A stretch of DNA of 64,000 bases. Source: Bradyrhizobium sp. JYMT SZCCT0180 (GTDB taxonomy: Bacteria > Pseudomonadota > Alphaproteobacteria > Rhizobiales > Xanthobacteraceae). Shown here piece by piece: positions 1 to 8,698 of this stretch. Under the pieces are notes generated by a model. It was not told where the DNA came from and made no database searches. It saw only the letters and a list, made by a program, of their open reading frames with translations. The stretch lies in the NCBI RefSeq assembly GCF_018130165.1, contig NZ_JAFCLZ010000001.1:474001-538000 (forward strand). The letters are read 5' to 3'. Made by a program: the position numbers and the translations under genes. Numbering within the stretch: the stretch's first letter is position 1; every line of letters starts with the position of its first letter.

Positions 1-3
1 GAA

Positions 4-972
4 TCACAGCGGCGGATCGATTGCCTCGTCGTATTCCTTCTTGAAACGCGCGATCAGTTCGGCTGCAGGCAACACTTTAGCGACGCTGCCGACGCCCTGG
101 CCGCTGCCCCAGATTTCCTTCCAGGCCTTCGGCTTTGCGCGCTCACCCGAAGCATCCGTGCCAAAACTCATCTTGGACGGATCTGACGTCGGCAGGTTTT
201 CGGGATCCATGCCCGCCGCGACGATCGACGGCTTCAGGTAATTGCCGTGCACGCCGGTGAACAGGTTGGAATAGACGATGTCTTCCGCGCCTGAGGCCGT
301 GATCATCTGCTTGTAGCCTTCCACCGCATTGGCCTCCGCCGTGGCGATGAAGGCCGAGCCGATATAGGCAAAATCAGCACCCAGTATGCGGGCCGCACGG
401 ATGGCCCGGCCGTTGGCAATCGCACCCGACAACGCGATCGGACCGTCGAACCACTGCCTCGTCTCGGCCACGAAGGCCAATGGCGAGATCTCGCCGGCGT
501 GGCCGCCGGCGCCCGCCGACACCAGGACCAGGCCATCGGCGCCCTTCTCAACCGCCTTGTGCGCGAATTTCTGGTTGATGACGTCGTGGAACACGACACA
601 GCCCCAGCCATGCGCCGCCTGGTTGAGTTCTTCGCGCGCGCCGAGCGACGTGATCATCATCGGCACCTTGTGCTTCTCGCAAAGCGCCAAATCCTGATCG
701 AGCCGGTTGTTCGACTTGTGCACGATCTGGTTGACGGCGAACGGCGCCGAGAGCCTGTCGGGATGCGCCTTGTCGTGAGCCGCGAGTTCTTCCTTGATCC
801 GCGCCAGCCATTCGTCGAGCAGCGCCGGCGGCCGTGCGTTCAGCGCCGGAAACGATCCGACCACACCCGCCTTGCACTGCGCGATCACCAGATCAGGCAC
901 GGAAATGATGAACAGCGGCGCACCGATGACGGGGATCGACAGACGGCCCTTGAACAAGGCAGGCATGGACAT
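4..972 (-). CDS. nitronate monooxygenase (2-nitropropane dioxygenase family)
   Basis: FMN-dependent TIM-barrel enzyme of the family that oxidises alkyl nitronates to carbonyl compounds and nitrite. The protein (322 aa) has the family-typical start with GAPLF near residue 17, GADGLVLVSAGAGGHAG at about 144-160 (phosphate-binding loop, with His158 as the probable catalytic base) and a downstream GSAFIAT segment that would close the FMN phosphate site. Length and layout fit class I bacterial enzymes. A GTG exists six codons upstream (990), but the ATG at 972 is preceded by AAAGGA at good spacing and fits family N-termini better. It appears to be a single-gene unit. The substrate in vivo is not evident, and some relatives act as enoyl reductases. 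The family call is firm. Confidence 0.9.
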   Translation of the reverse strand: MSMPALFKGRLSIPVIGAPLFIISVPDLVIAQCKAGVVGSFPALNARPPALLDEWLARIKEELAAHDKAHPDRLSAPFAVNQIVHKSNNRLDQDLALCEKHKVPMMITSLGAREELNQAAHGWGCVVFHDVINQKFAHKAVEKGADGLVLVSAGAGGHAGEISPLAFVAETRQWFDGPIALSGAIANGRAIRAARILGADFAYIGSAFIATAEANAVEGYKQMITASGAEDIVYSNLFTGVHGNYLKPSIVAAGMDPENLPTSDPSKMSFGTDASGERAKPKAWKEIWGSGQGVGSVAKVLPAAELIARFKKEYDEAIDPPL

Positions 973-1200
973 TCGAAGCAATCCTTTCACGTGTTCCGGA
1001 ACTGGTACGGGGCATCTACCAAGAGATATCTCAAGAGATGCCGGACGTCATACCAACAAGGCAATCTTTCCAGTGTCAAGTATTGCGTTTTGGCGCTATT
1101 TTTTTGCGCATGACCTCCGGGCAAACGCTCCCGCGTTTGTCCCGAGGGAAAACCGGCGCCCACTTTGCGCTGACGCGGCCCTGCGGGTCCGCATCATACG

Positions 1201-1788
1201 CTATTGGCATATCGCGCGGGTCACATAGTTTTCGGTCTTGCAGTCGCCCGGCTCGCGCTTGCGGCCCGGGATGAACACTTTCGGCGAGCATTTCTCGGCC
1301 GCGTCGGTGTCGAGGCTCTTGCCTTCCCTGTAACCCTTGGTCTGGCACAGCCTGTCGGCCCCCGCCTTGCAGTCCGGCGCGCCATTGGCCGACACCAGGC
1401 AGGCCGCGCGTCCTGTGACCATGATCGAGGGAAGCATCATGTTCGTCCGGCTGTCGCCGGTATCCTTTGCAGCATCCTGCGCCCGGGTGTTGGGGTCGGT
1501 CTCGCCTGGGCTCTTCAGGCTCGGCAGGATCGATTTGGATTTCTCGAGCAGCTTGCCTATTTCGTTGATCAGGCCAGGATTTTCCGGCTGCGGCGGCGGT
1601 TCGATCTGCTGCGGCGCCGGTCCTTGCGGCACCGGCTGCTGGGCCGGCGACTGGACGCCGAGCGAGGGCTGCGGCGCGCCTTGCGACCAGCCGAAGTCCG
1701 CGGCGAGCGCCAGCATCGACAGCGCAAGGCAAGGGGCCGCGAACGCCGTCCCGAATGACTGAAAAAGTTGACCGATTCGATCAGGCAT
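1201..1788 (-). CDS. exported Pro/Gln-rich protein with Cys-rich C-terminus, unknown function
   Basis: Protein of about 195 aa that I do not recognise. The start MPDRIGQLF places a hydrophobic stretch (FAAPCLALSMLALAADFG) as a signal peptide; an in-frame codon at 1839 would add 17 unlikely residues. After the signal comes a low-complexity Pro/Gln segment, then a polar linker, then about 70 residues with six Cys (in ACLVS, PDCKAG, RLCQ, EKCSP, GDCKT, AICQ), which suggests up to three disulfides in the periplasm. No catalytic motif is visible. It lies just downstream of the YqaA-like gene on the same strand, about 70 bp away. Confidence 0.7.
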   Translation of the reverse strand: MPDRIGQLFQSFGTAFAAPCLALSMLALAADFGWSQGAPQPSLGVQSPAQQPVPQGPAPQQIEPPPQPENPGLINEIGKLLEKSKSILPSLKSPGETDPNTRAQDAAKDTGDSRTNMMLPSIMVTGRAACLVSANGAPDCKAGADRLCQTKGYREGKSLDTDAAEKCSPKVFIPGRKREPGDCKTENYVTRAICQ

Positions 1789-1856
1789 GGAGCGAGCGTA
1801 GCCTGAAGCGGGCGTGTTCTGAAGCCTTTGGGCCGGCACAGCGCCCCGCGCGCAGA

Positions 1857-2456
1857 TCAGACCAATTTAACCGCGATGACGAATCCGAGCACCAGCACCG
1901 CGGCGCCGATCGCAACCCAGAGGCCGAGGCGCTTTTCCAGCTCGCTGCGAATGAGATCGCCGTAACGGTTGAGCAGGATCGCGACCACGAAGAACCGGCC
2001 GCCCCGCGCGATGATCGAGCACACGATAAACAGCCAGATGTTGTAACCGGCAAATCCTGACGTGATGGTGACAAGCTTGTAGGGGATTGGCGTCAACCCC
2101 TTGCCGATGATGATCAGCGCGCCCCATTCGGCATAGGACTGCCGGAACGCTTCGACCTTGCCGCTGAGACCATAGATGTTGATCAGCCACTGTCCGACCG
2201 AGTCGTACAGCAGCGCGCCGATCGCGTATCCGACCACACCGCCGGCAACCGAGGCGATCGTGCACACGGTCGCGAACCACCACGCCCGCTTCGGCCGCGC
2301 CAGTGACATCGGCAGCAGCATGACGTCGGGAGGGATCGGGAAGAACGAGCTTTCCGCGAACGATACCGCCGCCAAAATCCAGAGCGCGTAGGGCTTGTCG
2401 GCGGCGGCGATGAACCATTCGTAGGATCGTTTAAGCATGGCCGCATGAACCATCAT
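1857..2456 (-). CDS. YqaA/DedA-like (SNARE-associated family) inner membrane protein
   Basis: Integral membrane protein of 199 aa in the YqaA (COG1238) branch of the DedA/VTT superfamily. Members are implicated in lipid scrambling and membrane homeostasis. Features seen: an early FAESSFFPIPPDVMLLPM segment (the acidic/proline re-entrant signature), a Gly-rich VAGGVVGYAIGALLYDSVG stretch, a second re-entrant-like GKGLTPIPYKLVTITSGFAG motif, and a C-terminal TM helix (LGLWVAIGAAVLVLGFVIAV). The start is not certain: ATG at 2456 or a later ATG at 2438; neither has a strong ribosome binding site. It lies between the HisE-like gene and an exported protein, all on the minus strand. Confidence 0.85.
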   Translation of the reverse strand: MMVHAAMLKRSYEWFIAAADKPYALWILAAVSFAESSFFPIPPDVMLLPMSLARPKRAWWFATVCTIASVAGGVVGYAIGALLYDSVGQWLINIYGLSGKVEAFRQSYAEWGALIIIGKGLTPIPYKLVTITSGFAGYNIWLFIVCSIIARGGRFFVVAILLNRYGDLIRSELEKRLGLWVAIGAAVLVLGFVIAVKLV

Positions 2457-2501
2457 GGAGCGGATTTGTCCATGCCGGCAAACGACCGAATTTTGGAAGA
2501 T

Positions 2502-2945
2502 TTAGTGCCGCTTTCGCAGGCTGCGACCTTCCAGCGCGACAATTCGCCGCCGAACCGCAGGTGGTGTCACCGCTTTGGGTAACGCCTTGGCGGAGGCCGC
2601 CTTGTCAGGAATCGCTTTGGGCGGCTTGACCGTCGATTTCGGCAGCTTCTCGGCAATGCCGAGCATGTGCTCGCGCCGCGCCATCTCACGCCAGACGTCC
2701 TCGGGCTTCACACCGGCAGCAGCCCACAGAACGGTCAGGTTGTAGAGAAGGTCGGCGCTCTCGCGGACCACCGCATCGGTCTTGCCGTTGACGGCGTCGA
2801 TCACAACTTCGATGGCTTCCTCGGCCAGCTTCTTGGCCATCTTGGCCGGGCCGCGCTGAAACAGCCGGGCGGTACGCGACGTAGCCGGATCAAGATCCCT
2901 GGCCGCGATCACCGCCTGATAGAGCCGCTCGAGCGAATCACTCAT
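2502..2945 (-). CDS. phosphoribosyl-ATP pyrophosphatase-like protein (HisE family) with C-terminal tail
   Basis: All-alpha NTP pyrophosphohydrolase of the HisE/MazG type. HisE removes pyrophosphate from phosphoribosyl-ATP in histidine synthesis. The first 92 or so residues match HisE: KMAKKLAEEAIEVVIDAV gives the EExxE metal-binding helix, and RESADLLYNLTVLW gives the second acidic helix. Residues 93-147 are a basic Lys/Pro/Ala-rich extension that canonical HisE of about 105 aa lacks. There is no his gene nearby, whereas alphaproteobacterial hisE normally follows hisF, so this may be a second copy or a repurposed paralogue. The start ATG at 2945 has only a weak ribosome binding site. Confidence 0.8.
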   Translation of the reverse strand: MSDSLERLYQAVIAARDLDPATSRTARLFQRGPAKMAKKLAEEAIEVVIDAVNGKTDAVVRESADLLYNLTVLWAAAGVKPEDVWREMARREHMLGIAEKLPKSTVKPPKAIPDKAASAKALPKAVTPPAVRRRIVALEGRSLRKRH

Positions 2946-3000
2946 TCTTCGAACCTAGTGGAAAGCCGTGGCCGGCGTGTTAACGGCCGGGCTCACAACC

Positions 3001-3035
3001 AAAAAAATCCACCGGCCGGGTGCGGCCGGTGGATT
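3001..3035 (-). terminator. strong intrinsic terminator (minus strand)
   Basis: Perfect 12-bp stem (3006-3017 pairs with 3024-3035) with a 6-nt loop, followed on the minus strand by a run of T (plus-strand A at 3001-3007). It lies about 30 bp after the stop of the Tyr/Gly-rich gene at 3068 and isolates it from the HisE-like gene. Confidence 0.9.
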
Positions 3036-3067
3036 CGTGTTTAACAGCCGCCTAGCAGCGCCGGTGA

Positions 3068-3493
3068 TTACCAGGCGTTCGGATTCGTGTAGCCGCCATA
3101 GGAGCGGTTACGGTAGCCGCCGTAGTAGTAGGGGCCGCCGCCGTAATAGGCCGGGGGAGCAGCGTAATAGGCCGGGCCGCCACCGTAGTAACCATAGCCG
3201 TTGTCATAATAGTAATCGCGGCGGTTCTGGGCGGCCGCAATCGCGATGCCGGTGCCGACGATGCCGGCGAAGGCCGCAGCCGCCGCGGCGCCACCGCCGC
3301 CATGATATCTCCTGCCGCGCGAACTGAAGTCAGTCGCGTCACTGGTCCCGGTCGTGGCCGTTACACCCTTGGCGGGCGCGGCGGAGCCGGCGAAAGCTGC
3401 CGACGGCTGGTAGGCCGTCAGGGCCACCGCGACAACCGTCGCCACCGCGCCGGCGCGGCCGATCGATGAAAACACTCCTGTTCGTGCAAACAT
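3068..3493 (-). CDS. exported Gly/Tyr/Pro-rich protein of unknown function
   Basis: Protein of about 141 aa. The start ATG at 3493 is chosen because GGAGGA lies 7 bases upstream; an open frame continues to 3613 but has no such site. N-terminal hydrophobic signal (VATVVAVALTAYQPSAAFA), then a Ser/Thr linker, a short Gly-Ala membrane-like stretch (AAAAAFAGIVGTGIAIAA), and a C-terminal tail built from YYGGGP/YYAAPP-type repeats and ending TNPNAW. Such Tyr/Gly-rich exported proteins are common in Bradyrhizobium and are presumed to be envelope or surface associated; no function is established here. It has its own strong terminator, so it is probably monocistronic. Confidence 0.8.
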   Translation of the reverse strand: MFARTGVFSSIGRAGAVATVVAVALTAYQPSAAFAGSAAPAKGVTATTGTSDATDFSSRGRRYHGGGGAAAAAAFAGIVGTGIAIAAAQNRRDYYYDNGYGYYGGGPAYYAAPPAYYGGGPYYYGGYRNRSYGGYTNPNAW

Positions 3494-3763
3494 CTCAATG
3501 TCCTCCGTGGGAGCTTGGCCTGACAGGCCTCGAATTGCTAACCACTGAGCGGATATTAGGTTCCCCAAACCAAATGCAAGCTGAACGATCTCTGGCCAAA
3601 TCGTGGCAGTCATCGCCCGTTCACGTTGGATGCGACAGAATGCCTGCCTTTAAGGCTTGTAATGCCGGTGTTCTTGTCCTGAAACAGGCCTTGAACAGGC
3701 CTTGCGATCCAACAAACCTGGCCCACGCGGCAACTTGTCCCATCTCTTGCTGACGTAAGCTCA

Positions 3764-4828
3764 ATGCGTGCACGCCGAACCAACGCCCTTCGCTCGATGC
3801 TGGCCTCGCTTGCAGGCCTTTGCGGAGTCGTGTGCTTTGGTGTGGGGGCGAGCCTTGCCGCGGACGAACCACGGGCGCCGCTCGCGATCCAGCTCTCGCT
3901 CGACCGGCCGATCGATGCGACGGACGCGCCGTTCGTGATGGCGGCCACCGGCGGCCTGTTCACCGCCGAGGGGCTCGCCGTCACCATCAACATCGCCAGC
4001 GGATCGCCGGATGCGATCGCGCGCGTCGCGGCCGGCACCAGCGATTTCGCGCTGGTCGACATCAACGCGCTGGTGCGTTATCGCGACAAGGACAAGCAGG
4101 GCGTCCCGCCGGTCAAGGCGGTGTTCATGCTGTTCAACAAGGCACCCTACGCCATCATCGCCCGCAAGAGCCGTGGCGTCCGGGCGCTGTCGGACATCGA
4201 AGGCAAGAATCTCGGCGTCGCCGAGGGCGATCTTTCGATCCGGCTGTGGCCGGCGGTGGCGAAGCAGAACGGCATCAAGATCGCGAGCGTCAAGCAAAGC
4301 AATATCAGCGCCGCGGTGCGCGAGCCGATGCTGTCGGCGGGCCAGATCGATGCCGTCACCGGATTTTCGTATCTGTCGGCGATCAACCTGAAAGACCGTG
4401 GCGTGCCGGCCGACGATCTGGCGGTATTGAAATTCGCCGACTATGGCTGCGACGCCTATGGTTTCGCCATTATCGTCAACCCGGCGCTGGCGGCGGCCAA
4501 GCCGGAAGCCGTGAAGGGATTTGTGCGGGCGGTGATCGGCGGCACGCACCTGGCCATCAAGGACCCCGCGGCCGCCGTGACCGAGGTCGTCAACCGCATG
4601 GACGGCGGCTCGCGCGACCTGGAGCTCGAACGGCTGAGCGCCATCCTGCGCGACAATATCCTGACCGGCGAGGTCAGGCGCAACGGCATCGGCGGCATCG
4701 ATGTTGCGAGGTTCGAGCGGTCGATCGATCAGCTCGCGGAAGGCTTCAAGTTCCAGAAGCGGCCGGTAGCAGCTGATATTTTCGACGACCAGTTCCTGCC
4801 TCCCGTCAACGGCAGATTGATCAATTGA
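3764..4828 (+). CDS. NMT1/TauA-type ABC transporter substrate-binding protein (orphan)
   Basis: Periplasmic solute receptor of the NMT1/THI5, TauA/SsuA class (354 aa). A twin-Arg-containing but mainly Sec-like signal (MRARRTNALRSMLASLAG to ASLAADEP) precedes the mature domain. Family features are the early APFVMAATGGLFTAEGLAV stretch (lobe 1 entry into the cleft), the GSPDAIARVAAGTSDFALVD segment, and the later DAVTGFSYL hinge region. Members bind sulfonates, nitrate, pyrimidine precursors or aromatic acids; the ligand cannot be told from sequence. No permease or ATPase of an ABC importer adjoins it; the next gene (NdvA-like) is an exporter. The start ATG has a weak ribosome binding site. Confidence 0.85.
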   Translation: MRARRTNALRSMLASLAGLCGVVCFGVGASLAADEPRAPLAIQLSLDRPIDATDAPFVMAATGGLFTAEGLAVTINIASGSPDAIARVAAGTSDFALVDINALVRYRDKDKQGVPPVKAVFMLFNKAPYAIIARKSRGVRALSDIEGKNLGVAEGDLSIRLWPAVAKQNGIKIASVKQSNISAAVREPMLSAGQIDAVTGFSYLSAINLKDRGVPADDLAVLKFADYGCDAYGFAIIVNPALAAAKPEAVKGFVRAVIGGTHLAIKDPAAAVTEVVNRMDGGSRDLELERLSAILRDNILTGEVRRNGIGGIDVARFERSIDQLAEGFKFQKRPVAADIFDDQFLPPVNGRLIN

Positions 4829-4847
4829 GTAGCTGATCAATTGAGTA
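4818..4847. repeat. 14-bp tandem duplication over a stop codon
   Basis: TGATCAATTGAGTA occurs at 4818-4831 and again at 4834-4847, two bases apart. The first copy contains the stop codon (4826-4828) of the receptor gene, so the second copy lies just outside the reading frame. Confidence 0.85.
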
Positions 4848-4897
4848 AAAGTCTCGCAGACGCTGGTTCTCGGCGGCGATCCCTGATTAGAATGCGG

Positions 4898-5004
4898 CTA
4901 GAGCCCTTTTCCGTTCCGATTGAATTGGAACGGGGCTCTAGATTCTTGTTTTGACGCGTTTTCTTCACGCGAACCGGTATCCACTTCGCTGGAAAACGCT
5001 CTAG
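4898..5004. repeat. dispersed palindromic intergenic element
   Basis: The element begins and ends with CTAG. Its left part (4898-4941) is a long imperfect hairpin: CTAGAGCCC pairs with GGGCTCTAG, and CCGTTCC...GGAACGG lies inside. Its right part (about 4953-5004) has GAAAAC/GTTTTC-type inverted segments and reads through ACGCGAACCGGTATCCACTTCG. I recall near-identical sequences scattered in Bradyrhizobium, Nitrobacter and Rhodopseudomonas genomes. It separates the receptor gene from ndvA. Confidence 0.75.
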
Positions 5005-5046
5005 ACTGATCGCCCCGTTGCCCCCTCCACTGCTTGCGGCATATCC

Positions 5047-6819
5047 ATGATTCGCCTTTACACCCGCGTGCTCGAGCTGCTCGGCAAAGAGGCGCGGCTG
5101 GGCTGGATTCTGGCCGGCGCCAATCTGCTGCTGGCCGGCGCGCAATTCGCCGAGCCCGTGCTGTTCGGCAAGATCATCGACGTGCTCTCCGGCAAGGCGG
5201 CGCCGGGTCCGCTGTCGTCGTCGGGGGCCTGGCCGTTGCTGGCGGCCTGGGTGGGGTTCGGTCTGTTCACTATCGCCTGCAGCGCCCTCGTCGCGCTCCA
5301 TGCCGACAAACTGGCGCACCGCCAGCGCCAGGCGGTGCTGACCGACTATTTCGAACACATCATGCAGCTGCCGCTGACCTTCCACACCGGCACCCATTCC
5401 GGGCGGCTGATGAAGGTGATGCTGAACGGCACGGATTCACTGTGGCGGCTCTGGCTCGGATTCTTCCGCGAGCATTTTGCCGCGATCATGTCGCTGGTGG
5501 TGCTGCTGCCGCTGTCGCTCTACATCAACTGGCGGATGGCGATCCTGCTGTTCGTGCTGTGCGTGATATTCACGGTGCTGACCACGCTGGTGGTGCGCAA
5601 GACCTATGGCATGCAGAGCGAGGTGGAGGAGCATTACTCAAACCTCTCTGCGCGCGCTTCAGACGCGCTCGGCAACGTCGCGCTGGTGCAGAGCTTCGTG
5701 CGCATCGACGCCGAGGTGCAGGGCCTGCGCTACGTCGCCGACAAGCTGCTCGCGGTGCAGATGCCGGTGCTCGGCTGGTGGGCGCTGGTCACCGTGATCA
5801 CCCGCGCCTCCACCACCATCACCGTGCTCGCGATCTTCACCGTCGGCATCTATCTGCACCAGCAGGGGCTGACCACGGTCGGCGAGATCGTGATGTTCGT
5901 TTCTTTCGCGACCATGCTGATCCAGAAGCTCGAACAGGTGGTCAGCTTCATCAACAGCGTGTTCATGGAAGCGCCGCGCCTGCAGGAGTTCTTCGACGTG
6001 CTGGACGCCGTGCCCGCGGTGCGCGACCGGCCCGGCGCCGTCGACACCGGGCGGCTCTCCGGCCTGGTCGAATTCAACGACGTCTCGTTCTCCTATGACG
6101 GCAAGCGGCCCGCGATCGAGGATCTTTCCTTCACCGCTTTGCCCGGCCAGACCATCGCGCTGGTCGGCCCGACCGGCGCCGGCAAATCGACGGCGATCGC
6201 GCTGCTGCATCGCGCGTTCGATCCGCAGTCCGGCATCATCAAGATTGACGGCATGGATATCCGCGCCCTGAAGCTGACCGCGCTGCGGCGGAATATCGGC
6301 GTGGTGTTCCAGGAGGCGCTGCTGTTCAACCGCTCGCTCGCCGACAATCTGCGCGTCGGCAAGCCGGACGCCACCGAAGAAGAAATGCGCATCGCGGCGT
6401 CGCGGGCCCAGGCGCTCGAATTCATCGAACGAAGCGACAAGAAATTCGAGACCCATGCCGGCGAGCGCGGCCGCATGCTGTCCGGCGGCGAACGGCAACG
6501 GCTGTCGATCGCGCGTGCGCTGTTGAAGGACCCGCCGATCCTGATCCTCGACGAGGCCACCAGCGCGCTCGACGCGGTCACCGAAGCCAAAGTCAACGCC
6601 GCTCTCGACGAAGTGATGAAGGGCCGCACGACCTTCGTGATCGCGCACCGGCTTTCGACCATCCGCAACGCGACGCGCATCCTGGTGTTCGACAACGGCC
6701 GCGTGATCGAAAGCGGAACTTTCGATGAACTGGTGACCAAAGGCGGCCGCTTTGCGGAACTCGCGCGGGCCCAGTTCATGGTGCAGGCCGAAGCGCGGGC
6801 CAGCATTGAGACACAATAG
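5047..6819 (+). CDS. ndvA: glucan ABC exporter, fused permease/ATPase (NdvA/ChvA type)
   Basis: Homodimeric half-transporter (590 aa) of the family that exports cyclic beta-glucans to the periplasm, needed for osmotic adaptation and plant interaction in rhizobia. The N-terminal ABC transmembrane domain (about residues 15-310, roughly six helices) is followed by a nucleotide-binding domain with Walker [10 protein letters not shown] (about 378-386), a Q-loop around [10 protein letters not shown], signature LSGGERQR, Walker [13 protein letters not shown] and switch His in IAHRLST. The N-terminus [16 protein letters not shown] is typical of NdvA. No ndvB/ndvC glucan synthase gene is in the window. 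The weak upstream ribosome binding site leaves the exact start slightly open. Confidence 0.88.
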   Translation: MIRLYTRVLELLGKEARLGWILAGANLLLAGAQFAEPVLFGKIIDVLSGKAAPGPLSSSGAWPLLAAWVGFGLFTIACSALVALHADKLAHRQRQAVLTDYFEHIMQLPLTFHTGTHSGRLMKVMLNGTDSLWRLWLGFFREHFAAIMSLVVLLPLSLYINWRMAILLFVLCVIFTVLTTLVVRKTYGMQSEVEEHYSNLSARASDALGNVALVQSFVRIDAEVQGLRYVADKLLAVQMPVLGWWALVTVITRASTTITVLAIFTVGIYLHQQGLTTVGEIVMFVSFATMLIQKLEQVVSFINSVFMEAPRLQEFFDVLDAVPAVRDRPGAVDTGRLSGLVEFNDVSFSYDGKRPAIEDLSFTALPGQTIALVGPTGAGKSTAIALLHRAFDPQSGIIKIDGMDIRALKLTALRRNIGVVFQEALLFNRSLADNLRVGKPDATEEEMRIAASRAQALEFIERSDKKFETHAGERGRMLSGGERQRLSIARALLKDPPILILDEATSALDAVTEAKVNAALDEVMKGRTTFVIAHRLSTIRNATRILVFDNGRVIESGTFDELVTKGGRFAELARAQFMVQAEARASIETQ

Positions 6820-6970
6820 CCCTCCCCTGCAGCCCGCCCTGCGCCGCCATCCACGTTGAATTATCGGCGAAATTGCGTCTATTTCGTCCACGATTTAATT
6901 GCCCGGCCTCTGTTCTCGATCACCAAGCCGGTATAGGTTTGTAGCCGCCGTGAGCGACGGCGCAAATTAG

Positions 6971-6994
6971 GTTTCAAGATCGCACGCTTGAAAC
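6971..6994. other. perfect 8-bp inverted repeat upstream of the carboxypeptidase gene
   Basis: GTTTCAAG (6971-6978) and CTTGAAAC (6987-6994) flank an 8-base spacer about 63 bp before the carboxypeptidase start, in the 240-bp gap after ndvA. It has no T run after it, so it could be an operator or leader hairpin rather than a terminator. Function unknown. Confidence 0.45.
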
Positions 6995-7057
6995 CCGAAC
7001 GTCAGATTTCAGGACCTCCTTTTTCGAAGGCGGGTCTCAAAGGACCGGAACGCAAAA

Positions 7058-8515
7058 GTGCATTTTCTTCGCCCGCTGCTTCGCCATCCATTGTTGAACC
7101 TGATCCTGCTCGTCGCCGCGCTTGCGGTCGCAACGCCCCGCGCCGCGCATGCCGAGGCGTTGCTGGTGGTCGAAGCTGAAACCGGCAAGGTGTTGCAGGC
7201 CGAAAATGCGACGATGCCCTGGTATCCGGCGTCGGTGACCAAGATCATGACGGCTTACGTCACGCTCAAAGCGGTCAAGGAAGGACGCCTGCGCCTCGAC
7301 AGCGTGCTGACGGTTTCGCCGGTGGCGGCCTCGCAGTCGCCGTCGAAGATGGGCTTCAAGCCGGGCACGCAAGTCACCGTCGAAAACGCGCTGGCGATGG
7401 TGATGGTGAAGTCGGCCAACGACATGGCCGTGGTGCTCGCCGAAGGCGTCGGCGGCTCTGTCGACGGCTTCTCGGGGATGATGAACGCGACCGCACAGCG
7501 GCTCGGCATGACGCAGACGAGCTACGTCAATCCGAACGGCCTGCCCGCCGATGGCCAGATCACCTCGGCGCGCGATCTTGCGATTTTGGCGCGTGCCGTG
7601 ATTCGCGATCTGCCCGAATACGAATATTTCATGCACATCCCGGCGATCCGTTTCGGCCGCCGCACCACCAACAATTTCAACAAGCTGATCGGCCGCTATG
7701 CCGGCGCCGACGGCTTCAAGACCGGCTTCATCTGCGCGTCCGGATACAATCTGGTGGCCTCGGCGACGCGCGACGGCAAGCGGCTGATCGCGGTCGTGCT
7801 CGGCTCGACCTCCGGCCAGGCGCGCGCGGTGCGCGCCGCCCAGCTCCTGGAGCGCGGTTTTGCCAGCAACGGGCTGGGATGGCTGCGGCCCTCGCTCGGC
7901 ACCGTCGACAATCTGGTGCCGATCGACGCCACGCCGCCGAACCTGCGCGAGGAGATGTGCAACGGCAAGCGCAAGCGGCCCGCCACCGATGAGGATGCGG
8001 ATACCACAATGGCCGCCAGCAGTGCGGGCGAAAGCCCGGCGCTGGCCTTCTTTTCCGCAGGACTGCAGGCGCCGACGGCAAAGCCTTCGGAATTGCTCGC
8101 GACGGCGTACACCGCTGGCGAACCCATGGTGGTCTATACCGGCCCGAAGAAGACCGGCACGGAGCTGATTGCCGCCGTGGCCGCGGATGACCAAAAGCAG
8201 ACCACGCGGCGCGGAAAGAAATCGCGGGTCGCGGTCGCGGCGAAGAAGCCGGACGCGGATAAGCCCAAGGCTGATGCCAAGACTGCCGCCAAATCCGACG
8301 CAAAACCGGCGGCCAAGCCGGCCACGGTCCGGCATGCGAATGTCAAACCGGACGCCGCCGCCGCAAAGCCTGCTGCCGCCGCCAAGCCTGTGGCCGCTGT
8401 CAAGCCTGCCGCAGCTGCCAAGCCCGCCGCCAGGCCTGCCGAAAAGCCGGCCGCGAAGCCCGCCAAGCCCAACGCCGCCGCAAAACCTAAGAGCGAATCC
8501 AAACCGGCTGGTTAA
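7058..8515 (+). CDS. D-alanyl-D-alanine carboxypeptidase (peptidase S11, DacF/DacA-like) with Lys/Ala/Pro-rich tail
   Basis: Penicillin-binding protein that trims the terminal D-Ala of peptidoglycan stem peptides in the periplasm. The start is GTG (7058), giving a clean signal peptide ending in AAHA. Catalytic triad motifs are present: S59-V-T-K62, S119-A-N121, K221-T-G223. After the catalytic and C-terminal beta domain, residues from about 383 to 485 form a low-complexity tail of Lys, Ala and Pro (repeated AAKPA-type units), unlike the amphipathic membrane anchor of E. coli DacA. The basic tail may bind the cell wall or outer envelope; this is inference. It is preceded by AAAGGA and separated from ndvA by about 240 bp. 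Confidence 0.92.
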   Translation: MHFLRPLLRHPLLNLILLVAALAVATPRAAHAEALLVVEAETGKVLQAENATMPWYPASVTKIMTAYVTLKAVKEGRLRLDSVLTVSPVAASQSPSKMGFKPGTQVTVENALAMVMVKSANDMAVVLAEGVGGSVDGFSGMMNATAQRLGMTQTSYVNPNGLPADGQITSARDLAILARAVIRDLPEYEYFMHIPAIRFGRRTTNNFNKLIGRYAGADGFKTGFICASGYNLVASATRDGKRLIAVVLGSTSGQARAVRAAQLLERGFASNGLGWLRPSLGTVDNLVPIDATPPNLREEMCNGKRKRPATDEDADTTMAASSAGESPALAFFSAGLQAPTAKPSELLATAYTAGEPMVVYTGPKKTGTELIAAVAADDQKQTTRRGKKSRVAVAAKKPDADKPKADAKTAAKSDAKPAAKPATVRHANVKPDAAAAKPAAAAKPVAAVKPAAAAKPAARPAEKPAAKPAKPNAAAKPKSESKPAG

Positions 8516-8698
8516 CCGGCCCGCAAGGCCCCGCAATCAGGCGGTTTTCGCCCGTTCCGGACGTAGACTTGTCGATTCCCAATGCGTCGATAGCGCGCAA
8601 CCGCTTGCCATCGGCTGCGGCATTCACAATACTGCCAAAAACGAGGCATCCCGGCCCAAGAATTCGAGAAATCGGGAACTAACCAGAGGGGAAATACC

